Assembly (NCBI GenBank): GCA_946222675.1
Contig: CAMIMA010000002.1
Coordinates: 124,001-188,000 of the forward strand
Direction of reading: 5' to 3'
DNA length: 64,000 nucleotides
Source of the DNA: an uncultured Candidatus Saccharibacteria bacterium
GTDB taxonomy: Bacteria > Patescibacteriota > Saccharimonadia > Saccharimonadales > Saccharimonadaceae
Part shown: in pieces, positions 1 through 9,580 of the stretch
How positions within the stretch are numbered: the stretch's first letter is position 1
Layout of the letters: every line of letters starts with the position of its first letter
The notes under the pieces: generated by a model
Databases searched by the model: none
What the model was told of the DNA's origin: nothing
What the model saw: only the letters and a program-made list of their open reading frames with translations
Position numbers and translations under genes: made by a program

Positions 1-2585
1 CCTCAGTTGGCAACCAGATTCGCTTTTACGTGCGCGCGCCAAAGCACTTGCAGAGCTTTGTCGAAGGTCAGATTTATGCCCAGTATCCAGCGGTGCAAAT
101 TCATGAGGCGGCGCAAGACTACGCCCGCACAGCAAGCGCCCACGCCGTCACGGCCATCGACGAGCTCGTCCTTACCGACAACCAGTTCCTGCCAATTAAG
201 ACCTTCCAGAACTTCGAAGTCGACCCGCTGGCGGGTATCACCGCCGCTATTTCTAAGCTCAATAAGAGTGACGAAGAGATTTGGATTCAGATTTTAGCAC
301 GACCAATCGCCGACGACTGGCAGAGTAGCAGTGCCAAATTTGTGGCACGGTGCAAATCTGGCATCGGCAGCGGCAAGTTTGATAACTTTAGCTGGGCTGC
401 GCAATTAGTTGAGGCTTTATGGCAACCACCAGAGGCGTCAGCTGCTGGTAAAACTGCCGAACTCAGTGACCGCGACAAGTTGCGCGTGCAAAAAGCCGAA
501 GAAAAGGCCTCACAAAAGCTAGGCTACAAGGTCAAAATCCGCATCGCTTACCTTGGCGACGACCAAGAGGCTGCCCGCATCCAGCTCAATGCCGTGGCAA
601 GTGCCTTCAAGCAGTTTAATTCAACCAGCCTCAACGGCTTCAAGCTCGCCGCGCGGCCGAGCTTTGAGCGCAGCGACCTCACTGCCTACGTTAAGCGCGA
701 GTTCCCGCAAGGCGACGGCTTCATTCTCAACACCGAGGAACTCGCCTCAGTTTTCCACTTGCCACACATGAACGTTGAGACGCCGAACGTGGTCTGGGCG
801 AACTCCAAGACCGCCGAGCCGCCAACCGACCTACCAGTGTTAAATGGTGACCGCGAACACGACCGCAGCATCAGCGCCTTTGGCATTACCAACTTCCGCG
901 GCATGCAACAACAGTTCGGCATTTACCGGCGCGACCGTGGCCGCCACGTTTATATTATCGGGCAGACAGGCACCGGCAAGTCGGGCTTGCTCGAACTATT
1001 GACACTCTCCGACATCTACCAAAACCAAGGCTATGCCATCATCGACCCACATGGCGACTTTGCCATTGACAACCTGCGCTTTATCCCCGAGAGCCGCCTC
1101 AAGGACGTGATTTACTTTAACCCAGCCGACACCGCTTATCCAATGGCGTTCAACCCGATGGAAATCAGTAACCCAGCGCTCCGCAGCAATATCAGTTCAG
1201 AAATTATTGGCGTATTAAAGCGCATGTTCGGCGAGTCATGGGGGCCGCGCCTCGAGTACATCCTGCGCTACACCATTTTGGCACTGCTGGAATACCCAGA
1301 CTCCACCATGCTCGATATCACGCGCATGCTGACCGACAAAACTTTCCGCAAGCAAGTGGTCGACCGAGTGACCGACACCGTGGTGCTGCAGTTCTGGCGC
1401 GTTGAATTCGCCAGCTGGAGCGAAAAGTACATGACTGAGGCCGTTGCGCCGATTCTCAACAAGGTAGGCGCCTTTGTGGCCAACCCGACTATTCGCAACA
1501 TCATCGGCCAGCCAAAGTCTAGCTTTAACATTCGCCAGATTATGGACGAGGGTAAGATTTTGATTGTCAACCTCTCAAAGGGCTTGATTGGCGAAGACAA
1601 CGCCTCCATCCTAGGCTCATTCCTCGTCACCAAGATTCAGCTCGCCGCCATGAGCCGCTCCGACATCCCAAACGTCGCCGACCGCCGGCCGTTCTACCTC
1701 TACGTTGACGAGTTCCAGAACTTCGCCACCGACTCATTCGCCGTCATTCTGTCTGAGGCGCGCAAGTACGGCCTCAATTTGACCGTGGCCAACCAGTACA
1801 TCTCCCAGATGAGCGACACCGTGCGCGATGCCGTGTTCGGTAACGTCGGCACCATGATTTCAATGCGCGTCAGTAACGAAGATGCACCCGTACTCGCCCA
1901 GCAATTCGCGCCGAATTTCTCCGCCTCCGACATCATGCAAATGGGCAACCGTTGCTTTATCAGCTGCATGATGATAAACGGCGAAAAGACCCAGTCGTTT
2001 AGCGGTACCACATTGAAACTCCCAACTGCGCCGACCGACCACCTAGACGCTATCATTGCCAACAGCCGCGCCCAGTATGGCCACCCAGTAGCCGAGGTAT
2101 CCGCCCAAATTGAGAAGCTTATCAAGTCTAGCGCCGCCGCTATGCCAGTCGCTCCGTCACGCCCAGCTGCCGACACACCACGCTATCACAAACCAACCGA
2201 AGAAGAGAAGGAGTTGAAGCGCGCCAAGAAGATTTCGCCAAACGGCACCAGCGGTTCACAGAATCTGAAGGACCTCTTTGCCGCCGTCAAGCAAGCTGCC
2301 GCGGCGCCCGACCAAGTCACTGCCAGCCCAGCACCTGCTGCGCAACCAGCCAAGCCAGCTCGACCAATTCAACCAGTTCAACCACCAGCCAAACAGCCAG
2401 CTCAGCCAACCGGCACACTCACCCTCAGTCACACCGCACCAAGTAGCGAAGCCGCAACGCCAGCCGACCAGCCAGACACACAGGCTGCCGCACCAATTCA
2501 GCCAACGACACCCGAAACCGCAGAGGCTAAACCCAAGCGTCACCGCCGCCGTCCGCACAAAAAGCCTGCAGCACCGCAACAATAG
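1..2585 (+). CDS. Type IV secretion/conjugation-type ATPase (TraG/VirD4/HerA-like), 5' end missing
   Basis: A motor ATPase of the HerA/VirD4/TraG superfamily, expected to couple ATP hydrolysis to moving DNA or protein through a membrane complex. The reading frame is open to the left edge: codons before the GTG at 30 read SVGNQIRFYV and join smoothly, so the true start lies outside the window. Walker A is GQTGTGKS (around 960) and Walker B is LYVDEFQNF (around 1700). Around Walker A the pattern DPHGDFAIDNL is typical of DUF87/TraM-recognition proteins. The C-terminal ~150 residues are Pro/Ala/Gln-rich and end in a basic KRHRRRPHKK tail, probably disordered. Family assignment is secure; the specific system served is unknown. 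Confidence 0.85.
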   Translation, partial: SVGNQIRFYVRAPKHLQSFVEGQIYAQYPAVQIHEAAQDYARTASAHAVTAIDELVLTDNQFLPIKTFQNFEVDPLAGITAAISKLNKSDEEIWIQILARPIADDWQSSSAKFVARCKSGIGSGKFDNFSWAAQLVEALWQPPEASAAGKTAELSDRDKLRVQKAEEKASQKLGYKVKIRIAYLGDDQEAARIQLNAVASAFKQFNSTSLNGFKLAARPSFERSDLTAYVKREFPQGDGFILNTEELASVFHLPHMNVETPNVVWANSKTAEPPTDLPVLNGDREHDRSISAFGITNFRGMQQQFGIYRRDRGRHVYIIGQTGTGKSGLLELLTLSDIYQNQGYAIIDPHGDFAIDNLRFIPESRLKDVIYFNPADTAYPMAFNPMEISNPALRSNISSEIIGVLKRMFGESWGPRLEYILRYTILALLEYPDSTMLDITRMLTDKTFRKQVVDRVTDTVVLQFWRVEFASWSEKYMTEAVAPILNKVGAFVANPTIRNIIGQPKSSFNIRQIMDEGKILIVNLSKGLIGEDNASILGSFLVTKIQLAAMSRSDIPNVADRRPFYLYVDEFQNFATDSFAVILSEARKYGLNLTVANQYISQMSDTVRDAVFGNVGTMISMRVSNEDAPVLAQQFAPNFSASDIMQMGNRCFISCMMINGEKTQSFSGTTLKLPTAPTDHLDAIIANSRAQYGHPVAEVSAQIEKLIKSSAAAMPVAPSRPAADTPRYHKPTEEEKELKRAKKISPNGTSGSQNLKDLFAAVKQAAAAPDQVTASPAPAAQPAKPARPIQPVQPPAKQPAQPTGTLTLSHTAPSSEAATPADQPDTQAAAPIQPTTPETAEAKPKRHRRRPHKKPAAPQQ

Positions 2586-2651
2586 ACACAGTAACGGGGC
2601 AGAGCAGCCCTCCACCTCTGTTGTTGCCGTCCTATAAGCTTCATTTAGCTC

Positions 2652-2680
2652 TTGACATCACCCGCTAATCAGCGTACAAT
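2652..2680 (+). promoter_or_regulatory. Promoter of the 2727 gene
   Basis: TTGACA at 2652-2657 and TACAAT at 2675-2680 are separated by 17 bp. This is a near-consensus sigma-70 promoter placed between the secretion ATPase and the next gene. Confidence 0.75.
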
Positions 2681-2726
2681 ATGTTGCAGTCACAAAATTG
2701 TGAAGCTCCTATGAAAGGTTGAATCC

Positions 2727-3185
2727 ATGGCATCAATCGACCAATTACCGCCAAGCTACGCCCCAATGCGAGCTAAGCATGGCAGATATAACCGGCCCAG
2801 CGCTAATGGCGCGACCGCCCAGCCAATTCGACTGACATCGCCAACATCTAAACCAGTATCTAAACCAACGCCAAAACCAGCGTCCGAGTCTGAGCCCAAA
2901 GCGCCCGACTTGCAACGAATCATTGCGCGTTGGAAGCGCACTATTCGGCACTACGTCGCATGGTCTGTCTTCTGGTTATTCGCCACTTGCATTTGCATTG
3001 GCCTGACACTGGCAATCCATTACCGTATATTCGGTAACGTCATCTACGAGTGTGTCGCTTTGCTCATGTTCTGCGTCACCCTTATCGGCATCATCTACAC
3101 TGGGCCGCACCTCTATGGCGCGCTCCAAAAGCTCGACAACGCCGAATGGCGTTACAGCCGTGAACAAGAATCACTAGACGAATAG
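2727..3185 (+). CDS. Small membrane protein with Pro/Lys-rich N-terminus
   Basis: 152 residues, family not recognised. The first ~65 residues are polar and proline-rich with repeated S/T-K-P units. Two hydrophobic segments follow (about residues 75-97 and 103-128), then a short polar tail rich in Glu. The arrangement suggests a two-pass inner-membrane protein with a flexible cytoplasmic N-terminus. It starts with ATG after an AAAGG ribosome site and has its own promoter and terminator, so it is monocistronic. It sits directly behind the secretion ATPase; a link to that machinery is possible but unproven. Confidence 0.7.
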   Translation: MASIDQLPPSYAPMRAKHGRYNRPSANGATAQPIRLTSPTSKPVSKPTPKPASESEPKAPDLQRIIARWKRTIRHYVAWSVFWLFATCICIGLTLAIHYRIFGNVIYECVALLMFCVTLIGIIYTGPHLYGALQKLDNAEWRYSREQESLDE

Positions 3186-3188
3186 TCC

Positions 3189-3217
3189 AACCCCCACTCA
3201 GCGTGGGGGTTTTCTTT
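3189..3217 (+). terminator. Rho-independent terminator
   Basis: Stem AACCCCCAC/GTGGGGGTT with loop tcagc, followed by a T-rich run. It lies four bases after the stop of the 2727 gene. Confidence 0.85.
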
Positions 3218-3265
3218 TGCTGTAGTTCGCCGACATGCTATAATAAGCATAATCATTACATAAAC

Positions 3266-3886
3266 ATGAACTACCAACTCGATAATTTCAACCGCGCCAC
3301 CACGCAACCGCCACTGCAACTGATTGGCACCCCTGAGGTCGCATACAAAGAGCCCGCTGGCGGAGTCAACTTTACTGTCTACCGCCAAGCCGCCACCGTG
3401 CGCGACCAACCAAATGCAGCACCACTGTTACTTCACATGGTCAAAACTGGCCACGGGCAAGCGGGGGCTGTTTGCATAACATACCGCCAAACCACCACCG
3501 GCCGCCAATTTCTCCTAGCCAGACACTGGCGCGCCACCACTGGTCAATGGCACTGGGAATTCCCACGTGGCATGGGCTTACGCGACGAAGACCCCGTCGG
3601 CACAGCACAACGTGAACTGCTCGAAGAGACTGGACTTACAGTAACGCCAAGCGACGTCACTGTTTTACAAAGCTGCTACTCCGACACTGGAGTGCTTTGC
3701 GACCCCATCGCCATTGCTGAAGTCAACGCCACCGCCGCCGACCATAACCCGCGCCAAGCCACAGATTGGGAACTAACCAACCTCATTTGGCTCAGCCAAT
3801 CGTCTCTCACTGACCTAATCCGCCAAGGCGAAGTCACCGACGGCCTAACGCTCGCCGCTTGGTGTGCCTACCTCTGCCGCAATTAA
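3266..3886 (+). CDS. Nudix hydrolase family protein
   Basis: A Nudix protein, which hydrolyses a nucleoside diphosphate linked to another group; the substrate cannot be read from sequence. The Nudix box is perfect: G102-x5-E108-x7-R116-E-L-L-E-E-T-G-L. The start at 3266 (MNYQLDNF) is preferred because an upstream in-frame start at 3203 would lie inside the preceding terminator, and TATAAT at 3239-3244 is 21 nt upstream. About 95 N-terminal residues precede the box, usual for ADP-ribose pyrophosphatase-like members. It is followed closely by the ABC ATPase, which has its own promoter, so co-regulation is uncertain. Confidence 0.88.
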   Translation: MNYQLDNFNRATTQPPLQLIGTPEVAYKEPAGGVNFTVYRQAATVRDQPNAAPLLLHMVKTGHGQAGAVCITYRQTTTGRQFLLARHWRATTGQWHWEFPRGMGLRDEDPVGTAQRELLEETGLTVTPSDVTVLQSCYSDTGVLCDPIAIAEVNATAADHNPRQATDWELTNLIWLSQSSLTDLIRQGEVTDGLTLAAWCAYLCRN

Positions 3887-3926
3887 AGCGCTATTGTTTT
3901 TTTGCGCGTTGTTATACAATATAAGC

Positions 3927-4607
3927 ATGAACGACACGCCAGCCATCCAACTCAAATGTGTTAGTAAAACCTACCGCGTGGGCAAGCAGACTTTACCGGT
4001 GCTAAAAAATGTATCGTTAACCATCAATAGCGGGGAAGTCGTAGCCATCACCGGAGCCAGTGGTAGCGGCAAAAGTACTCTACTGCACATCATCGGCGGA
4101 CTAGACCGGCCAACCACCGGTGAAGTCATCGTTGACGGGCTCAAGATTGCCAAGCTTTCCGACCGCAAGCTATCCAACTTCCGCAACCGCACGCTTGGCT
4201 TTGTCTTCCAATCATTCTACTTGCAGCCATTCCTTAACCTCTGGCAAAACATTGCACTTGCCGCCGCGCCACGGCGCACGCGTTGGTCAGTAGCAGCTAA
4301 GCGAGCCAAAGAGCTAGCAAACGAAATGGGGCTCGGCGAATACCTCAAGCACAAACCACGCGAACTCTCCGGCGGGCAGATTCAACGCGCCGCCATTGCG
4401 CGCGCCCTTATGAACGAACCGCGCGTGATTTTGGCCGACGAGCCAACCGGCAACCTTGACTCTGCCAACAGCCAATCAGTCATCGCCCTCTTAAAGTCAA
4501 TCCGAGACAAAACAGGCGCGACTGTAGTCATCATCACTCACGACGACGGCATCGCTTCTCAAGCCGACCGCACTTTAACTTTGCGCGATGGAGTGCTCCA
4601 TGATTAG
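3927..4607 (+). CDS. ABC transporter ATP-binding protein (MacB/LolD type)
   Basis: ATPase of the MacB/LolD/FtsE-like group that works with FtsX-type permeases. Visible motifs: Walker A GASGSGKS, Q-loop FQSFYLQP, signature LSGGQ, Walker B VILADEP with GNLDS, and the switch His in ITHDD. At 226 residues it is the standard length of a stand-alone ATPase. The start at 3927 is chosen because TACAAT (3915-3920) ends exactly six bases upstream, which implies a leaderless mRNA. Its stop overlaps the ATG of the first permease (4600) by 8 nt, so the two are translationally coupled. Substrate unknown. Confidence 0.93.
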   Translation: MNDTPAIQLKCVSKTYRVGKQTLPVLKNVSLTINSGEVVAITGASGSGKSTLLHIIGGLDRPTTGEVIVDGLKIAKLSDRKLSNFRNRTLGFVFQSFYLQPFLNLWQNIALAAAPRRTRWSVAAKRAKELANEMGLGEYLKHKPRELSGGQIQRAAIARALMNEPRVILADEPTGNLDSANSQSVIALLKSIRDKTGATVVIITHDDGIASQADRTLTLRDGVLHD

Positions 4608-6495
4608 TCTAGCTAGCAGCATCCGCCTCGCAACCGTCCGCCTGCGGGCGCACTGGTTGCACACCACAATCACCGTCCTTTTAATCGGTGGCATGTTTGG
4701 TGTTGCTGCCGCCGCCATCAGCACCTCGCAGGGTTTATTTGACGGTATCAGCCAATTTTCCAAACATAGCATTGCCGGCCGACACATTTTAGGGCTGGAC
4801 CGACCATTAGGATTGCCGCTGCACAACCCAAAGTTAGCCGAGGAAGCTACGCAATTATTCAACGATTACACCGCTAAGCGCGCCGCGCTCGCAAAAAAGC
4901 TCGGGCTGCCGTACAACAAGTCTAGTGATGCCAGCCCCGTTATGACCATTGGCACGATGCGAAAGCTCAAATCACCGCTCCTAGACCAGACTGGCATTGC
5001 TCACCAAGTCCTCTTGCGCCACTACAGCCAGCCAGACATTGACGATGCCACGCCAGCCAAATTGTTACAGAGCTTACACATCAACGCCAAAACTTTCACC
5101 GCCGAATTCCGCAGCATAGAGTCAGGCGCAAGTAATGCCATCGTTTCAGTTGGCGGTAAGCCCACAAGCCGGCAAGACGCTAAACAGATTGCCATCTACA
5201 CCAACGCCTTTATTTTCTCGCCAGGTGAGGTTAACCAGCAATTTATCTTTTCAAACCAAGGTAATTGGCGTCCCGACAGCGGTGAGATACCAGTAATGGT
5301 CTCATACAACGATGCTACACGATTATTAAAGCTGCCGTTTTTGCCAAACAACGCCAGCATCGAAGCGCAAGACGCACGTGTAAATGAGCTAAAAGCCAAA
5401 GTTAACGGCTTCACTTACCAAACCTGTTATCGTAACCGTGCCGCCGTCAAGCAGGTAATGAAGTACCAAGAGCAACAAACAGCGATTGCGCGCGGCGAAA
5501 AGCCAAAGTTCCGCTACCAACTCGACCAAACGGGCTGCAATAATGTCACCATCACTAATGACAAGCGCACCAAAGCCGAGAAAGATCTGGACGCCAAAAA
5601 GGAGCAGTTTGCCAAGTTGGCCGACAGCAGTGAACCAGTATCAAAGTTGCTAACTTACCGCGTAGTCGGGCTGGTGCCATCAAGCAAAGCAAGCACCCGC
5701 CCAGACCAAGCGCAGCACAAGTCGGCCGACTTCGCCAGCCTGTTTCACGATGCGCTCCAGCCATTTGGCATGCGCTGGTCGGTGCCACAAAACCTGTTTA
5801 GCAAGATGCCCGCCGCTCAGCAACAAGAGCTGCTTGGCTTGCTGCACCCAAGTGAGCTCACACTACCACTTGGCTACCTCAAGCAACGGTTTCATTACAT
5901 TGAGTTTAATAACGCCCGTGATGCGCAACGTTTCATTCACCATTACGTCTGTGAACAGAAGTCCGATGGTCAGTGCTTACCTGAGGGTAGGAAATTTGCC
6001 GGTGCGTTCGAATTTAGCAACGCCCAGCCAATCCATCAGCTAACTAAGTACACCAACCGCGCCATCATTTATCTCATTATAGCCGTGGTAATTCTTGCCG
6101 CCATCATGCTTTACATCCTCATCGGTCGCTCCGTGGCAGACAGCCGACATGAGGTGGCAGTCTTCCGTGCTATTGGGTTTAAGCGTATCGATATTGCACT
6201 AATTACTATTGTTTATGTGCTATTGGTTACTATTTTCATTATTTTAGTAGCAGGTGGGGTTGGCTATGCGCTGGCCTACTATGCCAACAGTACTTACAGT
6301 GCCAAGCTCGCTCAATGGTTGACGTACATGTTTGGGCTAAGCAGTGCGCCAGCTAGCGTCAGCCTCATTCACTTTGATAAGCTGGTGGTTGGTTATCTGG
6401 CTGGCATTGTCCTTGGCGCTAGTTTGCTAGCTGCTATTATCCCGACCATTCTCAGTGTTCGCCGTAGTCCACTCAAAAACCTGAAAGAGGAGTAG
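4600..6495 (+). CDS. ABC transporter permease, FtsX/MacB-like (copy 1)
   Basis: Membrane partner of the preceding ATPase. One transmembrane segment lies near residues 20-40, then about 430 mostly polar residues expected outside the membrane, then three C-terminal segments: the MacB/FtsX layout. The C-terminal block carries the family's RHEVAVFRAIGFKR region after the first of these helices. ATG 4600 is preferred over ATG 4588 because the paralogue at 6519 begins with the same MISLASSIRL. About 631 residues. The first ~20 and last ~130 residues are almost identical to copy 2, while the extracellular part has diverged. Confidence 0.88.
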   Translation: MISLASSIRLATVRLRAHWLHTTITVLLIGGMFGVAAAAISTSQGLFDGISQFSKHSIAGRHILGLDRPLGLPLHNPKLAEEATQLFNDYTAKRAALAKKLGLPYNKSSDASPVMTIGTMRKLKSPLLDQTGIAHQVLLRHYSQPDIDDATPAKLLQSLHINAKTFTAEFRSIESGASNAIVSVGGKPTSRQDAKQIAIYTNAFIFSPGEVNQQFIFSNQGNWRPDSGEIPVMVSYNDATRLLKLPFLPNNASIEAQDARVNELKAKVNGFTYQTCYRNRAAVKQVMKYQEQQTAIARGEKPKFRYQLDQTGCNNVTITNDKRTKAEKDLDAKKEQFAKLADSSEPVSKLLTYRVVGLVPSSKASTRPDQAQHKSADFASLFHDALQPFGMRWSVPQNLFSKMPAAQQQELLGLLHPSELTLPLGYLKQRFHYIEFNNARDAQRFIHHYVCEQKSDGQCLPEGRKFAGAFEFSNAQPIHQLTKYTNRAIIYLIIAVVILAAIMLYILIGRSVADSRHEVAVFRAIGFKRIDIALITIVYVLLVTIFIILVAGGVGYALAYYANSTYSAKLAQWLTYMFGLSSAPASVSLIHFDKLVVGYLAGIVLGASLLAAIIPTILSVRRSPLKNLKEE

Positions 6496-6518
6496 GGCAG
6501 TCGCCGCCAAATCTCGCC

Positions 6519-8471
6519 ATGATTAGTCTAGCTAGCAGCATCCGCCTCGCCACCGTCCGCCTGCGGGCGCACTGGTTGCACACTATAATTACCGTAGTCT
6601 TTTTAGGCATCCTATTCGGACTAGCCGCGGGCAGCGTAACTATTTTCCAAGGGTTTATTGCTGGACTAGACCAGTTCAAGCAACATAGCCTTTCTAGTAA
6701 ATTTATCGTGCAAGTCAATACGGCAAAGGCAAGTAATGGTGGACGTGAAGTTGACGCCTGCCTCGCGCAGCCGTCGACCCTACAACAAGCTAAGGACATA
6801 CTTAAGCAACGCACTAAAGACAAAACCAAGCTGTCGCGCCAGCTCAAGCTACCTTACAGTAGTGAGATGGAAGCCACGCCGTTCGTGTACGACACAGACA
6901 GCCACATCAAGTCTTTTGTACTACCACAAGAAGACAACAGCGGTATCATTCACGAAATACTCGCCAAGCATTACAGCCAACCAGCCATCAACGACGCCGC
7001 GTTGCAACGCTTAGCCACTACTTATGGCGCAACTAAATTCTACCACGCCACCACGCTTAACTTTGACCGCGCCGCACACAAAACTTTACTCACTCCCGCC
7101 GGCGAAGCCTTTGATGACGCCACCAAGCCGACCGACAATGACGGCACAGCAAAGGACCCTTTGCCAGCCAAATATGGGCTAAAATTCAGCCCCGCCGCCA
7201 TCAACCAGCAATTCCTCTTCCCAGATTACAACGGTTGGCGTGCCGACAGTGGTGAGATACCAATTTTGTTAGATATGTACGAAGCCACGCAGCTACTGGG
7301 GCTATCCGAACCCAACGCCAACAGTGGTATTGAAGTGCTCCGGCAATTTTACCAAACTGTCCAACAGCGCCTTCGTGGCTACACTTACCAAGTCTGCTAC
7401 CGCAACAAAGCCTCACTCGACCAAATCACCGACTACTTCCGACAGCAAGCGCAGCTAAAAGACCCGAAAGTGAAACACGCAGACAAGCCAAAGTTACTTT
7501 ACCAACTGCCTGACCCGCAGGCCTGCGACAACGTTACTATCGCCAGCGATAAGCGCACCAAAGCTGAGCGGCGACAAGATGACAACCAAGCCAAATTCGA
7601 CCGCCAGTTTAACGGACTGACCGACGCCGTCACGCACCGCTTTAAATTCCGCGTGGTCGGCCTCGCGGCGGGTGCCAGCAAATCCGACAGCACCAAATCT
7701 AGCGCGCTAGATGGCATGCTAGCCAAGTTAGTCGCCCCGAGCGACATTAGCACCTCCGTGCCAGAACAGCTCTTTGTTCAGCTACCCGACACTATTAAGG
7801 CACCGCTGCTCAGTGTTCTCGCACCGGACAGTTACACGCTAAATAACGGCTATCTCGACCAAGCCGAACGCTATATTGAATTCGATTCTGCAGCCAACGC
7901 TAATCGTTTCCTTGCCGCACAGACTTGCACGCCGCAACCTGACAACACTTGCACGCCAGAAGGCAGACAATACACTGGTCATCTGGTCTTTAGTAATGCC
8001 GGCGCCATCAACGACCTCGAGCATCAAGCGCAGCACTTCCTGTTTTACGGCGCTATCATCACGCTGGTTGTCGCGGCACTATTGCTTTACATCCTCATCG
8101 GCAGGTCCGTAGCAGACAGTCGCCATGAGGTAGCAGTCTTCCGCGCTATTGGGTTTAAGCGGATTGATATTGCACTCATTACCATTGTCTATGTGTTATT
8201 AGTTACTATTTTCATTATTTTAGTAGCAGGTGGGGTTGGCTATGCGCTGGCCTACTATGCTGATAGCGTTTACAGCACTAAACTTGCTCAGTGGTTGACG
8301 TACATGTTTGGGTTGAATGCTGCGCCAGCTAGCGTCAGTCTCATTCACTTTGATAAGCTGGTGGTTGGCTATCTAGCTGGCATTGTCCTTGGCGCTAGCT
8401 TGCTTGCTGCCATCATCCCGACCATTCTTAGTGTTCGCCGTAGTCCACTCAAAAACCTGAAAGAGGAGTAA
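6519..8471 (+). CDS. ABC transporter permease, FtsX/MacB-like (copy 2)
   Basis: Tandem paralogue of the 4600 gene, 650 residues with the same layout: one N-terminal membrane helix, a long extracytoplasmic domain, three C-terminal helices. The extracytoplasmic domain keeps scattered shared blocks (FSPAAINQQFLF, DSGEIPI, TYQVCYRNKA, CDNVTIASDKRTKAE) but differs elsewhere. With one ATPase and two permeases, the likely complex is a heterodimer, though alternative homodimers cannot be excluded. It lies 23 nt after copy 1 without a visible promoter, so one transcript probably covers ATPase, copy 1 and copy 2. Confidence 0.87.
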   Translation: MISLASSIRLATVRLRAHWLHTIITVVFLGILFGLAAGSVTIFQGFIAGLDQFKQHSLSSKFIVQVNTAKASNGGREVDACLAQPSTLQQAKDILKQRTKDKTKLSRQLKLPYSSEMEATPFVYDTDSHIKSFVLPQEDNSGIIHEILAKHYSQPAINDAALQRLATTYGATKFYHATTLNFDRAAHKTLLTPAGEAFDDATKPTDNDGTAKDPLPAKYGLKFSPAAINQQFLFPDYNGWRADSGEIPILLDMYEATQLLGLSEPNANSGIEVLRQFYQTVQQRLRGYTYQVCYRNKASLDQITDYFRQQAQLKDPKVKHADKPKLLYQLPDPQACDNVTIASDKRTKAERRQDDNQAKFDRQFNGLTDAVTHRFKFRVVGLAAGASKSDSTKSSALDGMLAKLVAPSDISTSVPEQLFVQLPDTIKAPLLSVLAPDSYTLNNGYLDQAERYIEFDSAANANRFLAAQTCTPQPDNTCTPEGRQYTGHLVFSNAGAINDLEHQAQHFLFYGAIITLVVAALLLYILIGRSVADSRHEVAVFRAIGFKRIDIALITIVYVLLVTIFIILVAGGVGYALAYYADSVYSTKLAQWLTYMFGLNAAPASVSLIHFDKLVVGYLAGIVLGASLLAAIIPTILSVRRSPLKNLKEE

Positions 8472-8480
8472 AATAGAATT

Positions 8481-9032
8481 ATGAACGCAGGAGGAGAATT
8501 TAACGGCGCCCCACGCAAATATGTGATAAACGTCGTTTGCACGGGTAACATTTGCCGCTCGCCAATGGGCGAAATCATCTTAAATGCCGAGTTGAAGCGG
8601 CGCGGGCTTGACCGCCAAGCCGTCGCCGTCTCTAGTGGCGTCTCAGACGAAGAGCAGGGTAGCGGCATCGACCCACGCTCGGCGGCGCGGCTCAAGGCGC
8701 ACGGTTATGAACTCGCGCCACATTGCGCCCACCAAATCACGCCGGCCGAGAGTAGCCAAGCCAGCCTCATTCTGCCCATGACTTACCACCAGGTGCAACA
8801 GCTCAAGGCCCTATTACCCGCCACGGAGTACAGCAAAATTCACCTCTATCGCAGCTTCGACCGCAAACTAGTTAAAAAGGCGGGCGGCAAGCTGAATAAG
8901 CTAGACATTTTCGACCCTTGGTATGGCGTGCCAAGCGACTTCGATGTCGCCTTTACGCAAATCGAGCAGGGCGCACGCTACATTGTCGACTACGTATCAC
9001 GCCAGCTGCAATCCCAGCCCGCCGACCGCTAG
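8481..9032 (+). CDS. Low-molecular-weight protein-tyrosine-phosphatase-like protein
   Basis: The N-terminal signature VCTGNICRSP contains the C-x5-R phosphate-binding loop (Cys20 to Arg26) of the LMW-PTP/arsenate-reductase fold. The usual DPY acid motif near the C-terminus appears as DPW (around residue 137), so the catalytic Asp is kept but the Tyr is replaced. 183 residues, slightly longer than typical. The extension sits before the P-loop (MNAGGEFNGAPRK). TAAAAT at 8469-8474 ends six bases before the ATG, again suggesting a leaderless message. Substrate unknown; protein or small-molecule phosphatase activity are both possible. Confidence 0.85.
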   Translation: MNAGGEFNGAPRKYVINVVCTGNICRSPMGEIILNAELKRRGLDRQAVAVSSGVSDEEQGSGIDPRSAARLKAHGYELAPHCAHQITPAESSQASLILPMTYHQVQQLKALLPATEYSKIHLYRSFDRKLVKKAGGKLNKLDIFDPWYGVPSDFDVAFTQIEQGARYIVDYVSRQLQSQPADR

Positions 9033-9074
9033 CCCACGGCTACCAGCCACCACACAAATCGCCACATAAAAACA

Positions 9075-9106
9075 TAAAAAGTGCCCGAGCAGAAGCTACG
9101 GGCACT
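9075..9106 (-). terminator. Rho-independent terminator of the 9119 gene
   Basis: Stem AGTGCCCG/CGGGCACT (9080-9087 and 9099-9106). On the minus strand it is followed by a T run, seen here as the A-run at 9076-9080. Confidence 0.75.
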
Positions 9107-9118
9107 GATGGTTTCGGA

Positions 9119-9421
9119 TTAACGCTTGTCGGACACTTCGCTGATATCAAAGTGGCCAAAGCCGTTATGCGAATAGAGATTCTCTAGCGCCTGAAAAGCT
9201 TTGTCGACTAACGCGTGGTCGGGTTCAATCGTGTCACGGTAATAGTCAGCGACTGAGGCGGGATAATCACTATCATCGTCGTGGTAGTCGTCATAGTCGT
9301 ACAAGAACATCTTGCTCAGCGCAGCCTGCTCTTCAGCCGGCAGCTCCTTAAAGAACTCTGGATGGTGATCGTACAGGCATTCCAGACTAAACATCAAATT
9401 GAGATACTGGTTATATGTCAT
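9119..9421 (-). CDS. Acidic hypothetical protein
   Basis: About 100 residues, not recognised. The middle is strikingly acidic and Tyr-rich (YDYDDYHDDDSDYP), with no membrane segment or signal peptide. The frame extends to an ATG at 9448, but that codon lies inside the -10 box of a good promoter (TTGACA 9471-9476, 17 bp, TATATA 9448-9453). ATG 9421, eight bases after GGAAG, is therefore the better start. It has its own terminator and is convergent with the phosphatase gene. Confidence 0.6.
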   Translation of the reverse strand: MTYNQYLNLMFSLECLYDHHPEFFKELPAEEQAALSKMFLYDYDDYHDDDSDYPASVADYYRDTIEPDHALVDKAFQALENLYSHNGFGHFDISEVSDKR

Positions 9422-9447
9422 TTTATTTACTTCCATATCTAATCCCA

Positions 9448-9476
9448 TATATAGTTCATAAGCGAAATATTGTCAA
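9448..9476 (-). promoter_or_regulatory. Promoter of the 9119 gene
   Basis: Minus-strand TTGACA at 9471-9476 and TATATA at 9448-9453 with a 17-bp spacer. Confidence 0.65.
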
Positions 9477-9580
9477 CGCTCCCGCGGCTACAGCAGCTTA
9501 ATCCGGATACCAAGCACACCGAACTTAGCGACATTAAGTTCATCACCCGCAAGCCACCCAAATTGTGGTAAAATTAAGGT

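Noticed and set aside
2256..2637. Overlapping ORFs in the Pro/Ala-rich tail of the first gene
   Set aside because: They are frame shadows of a low-complexity GC-rich coding stretch, without start signals.
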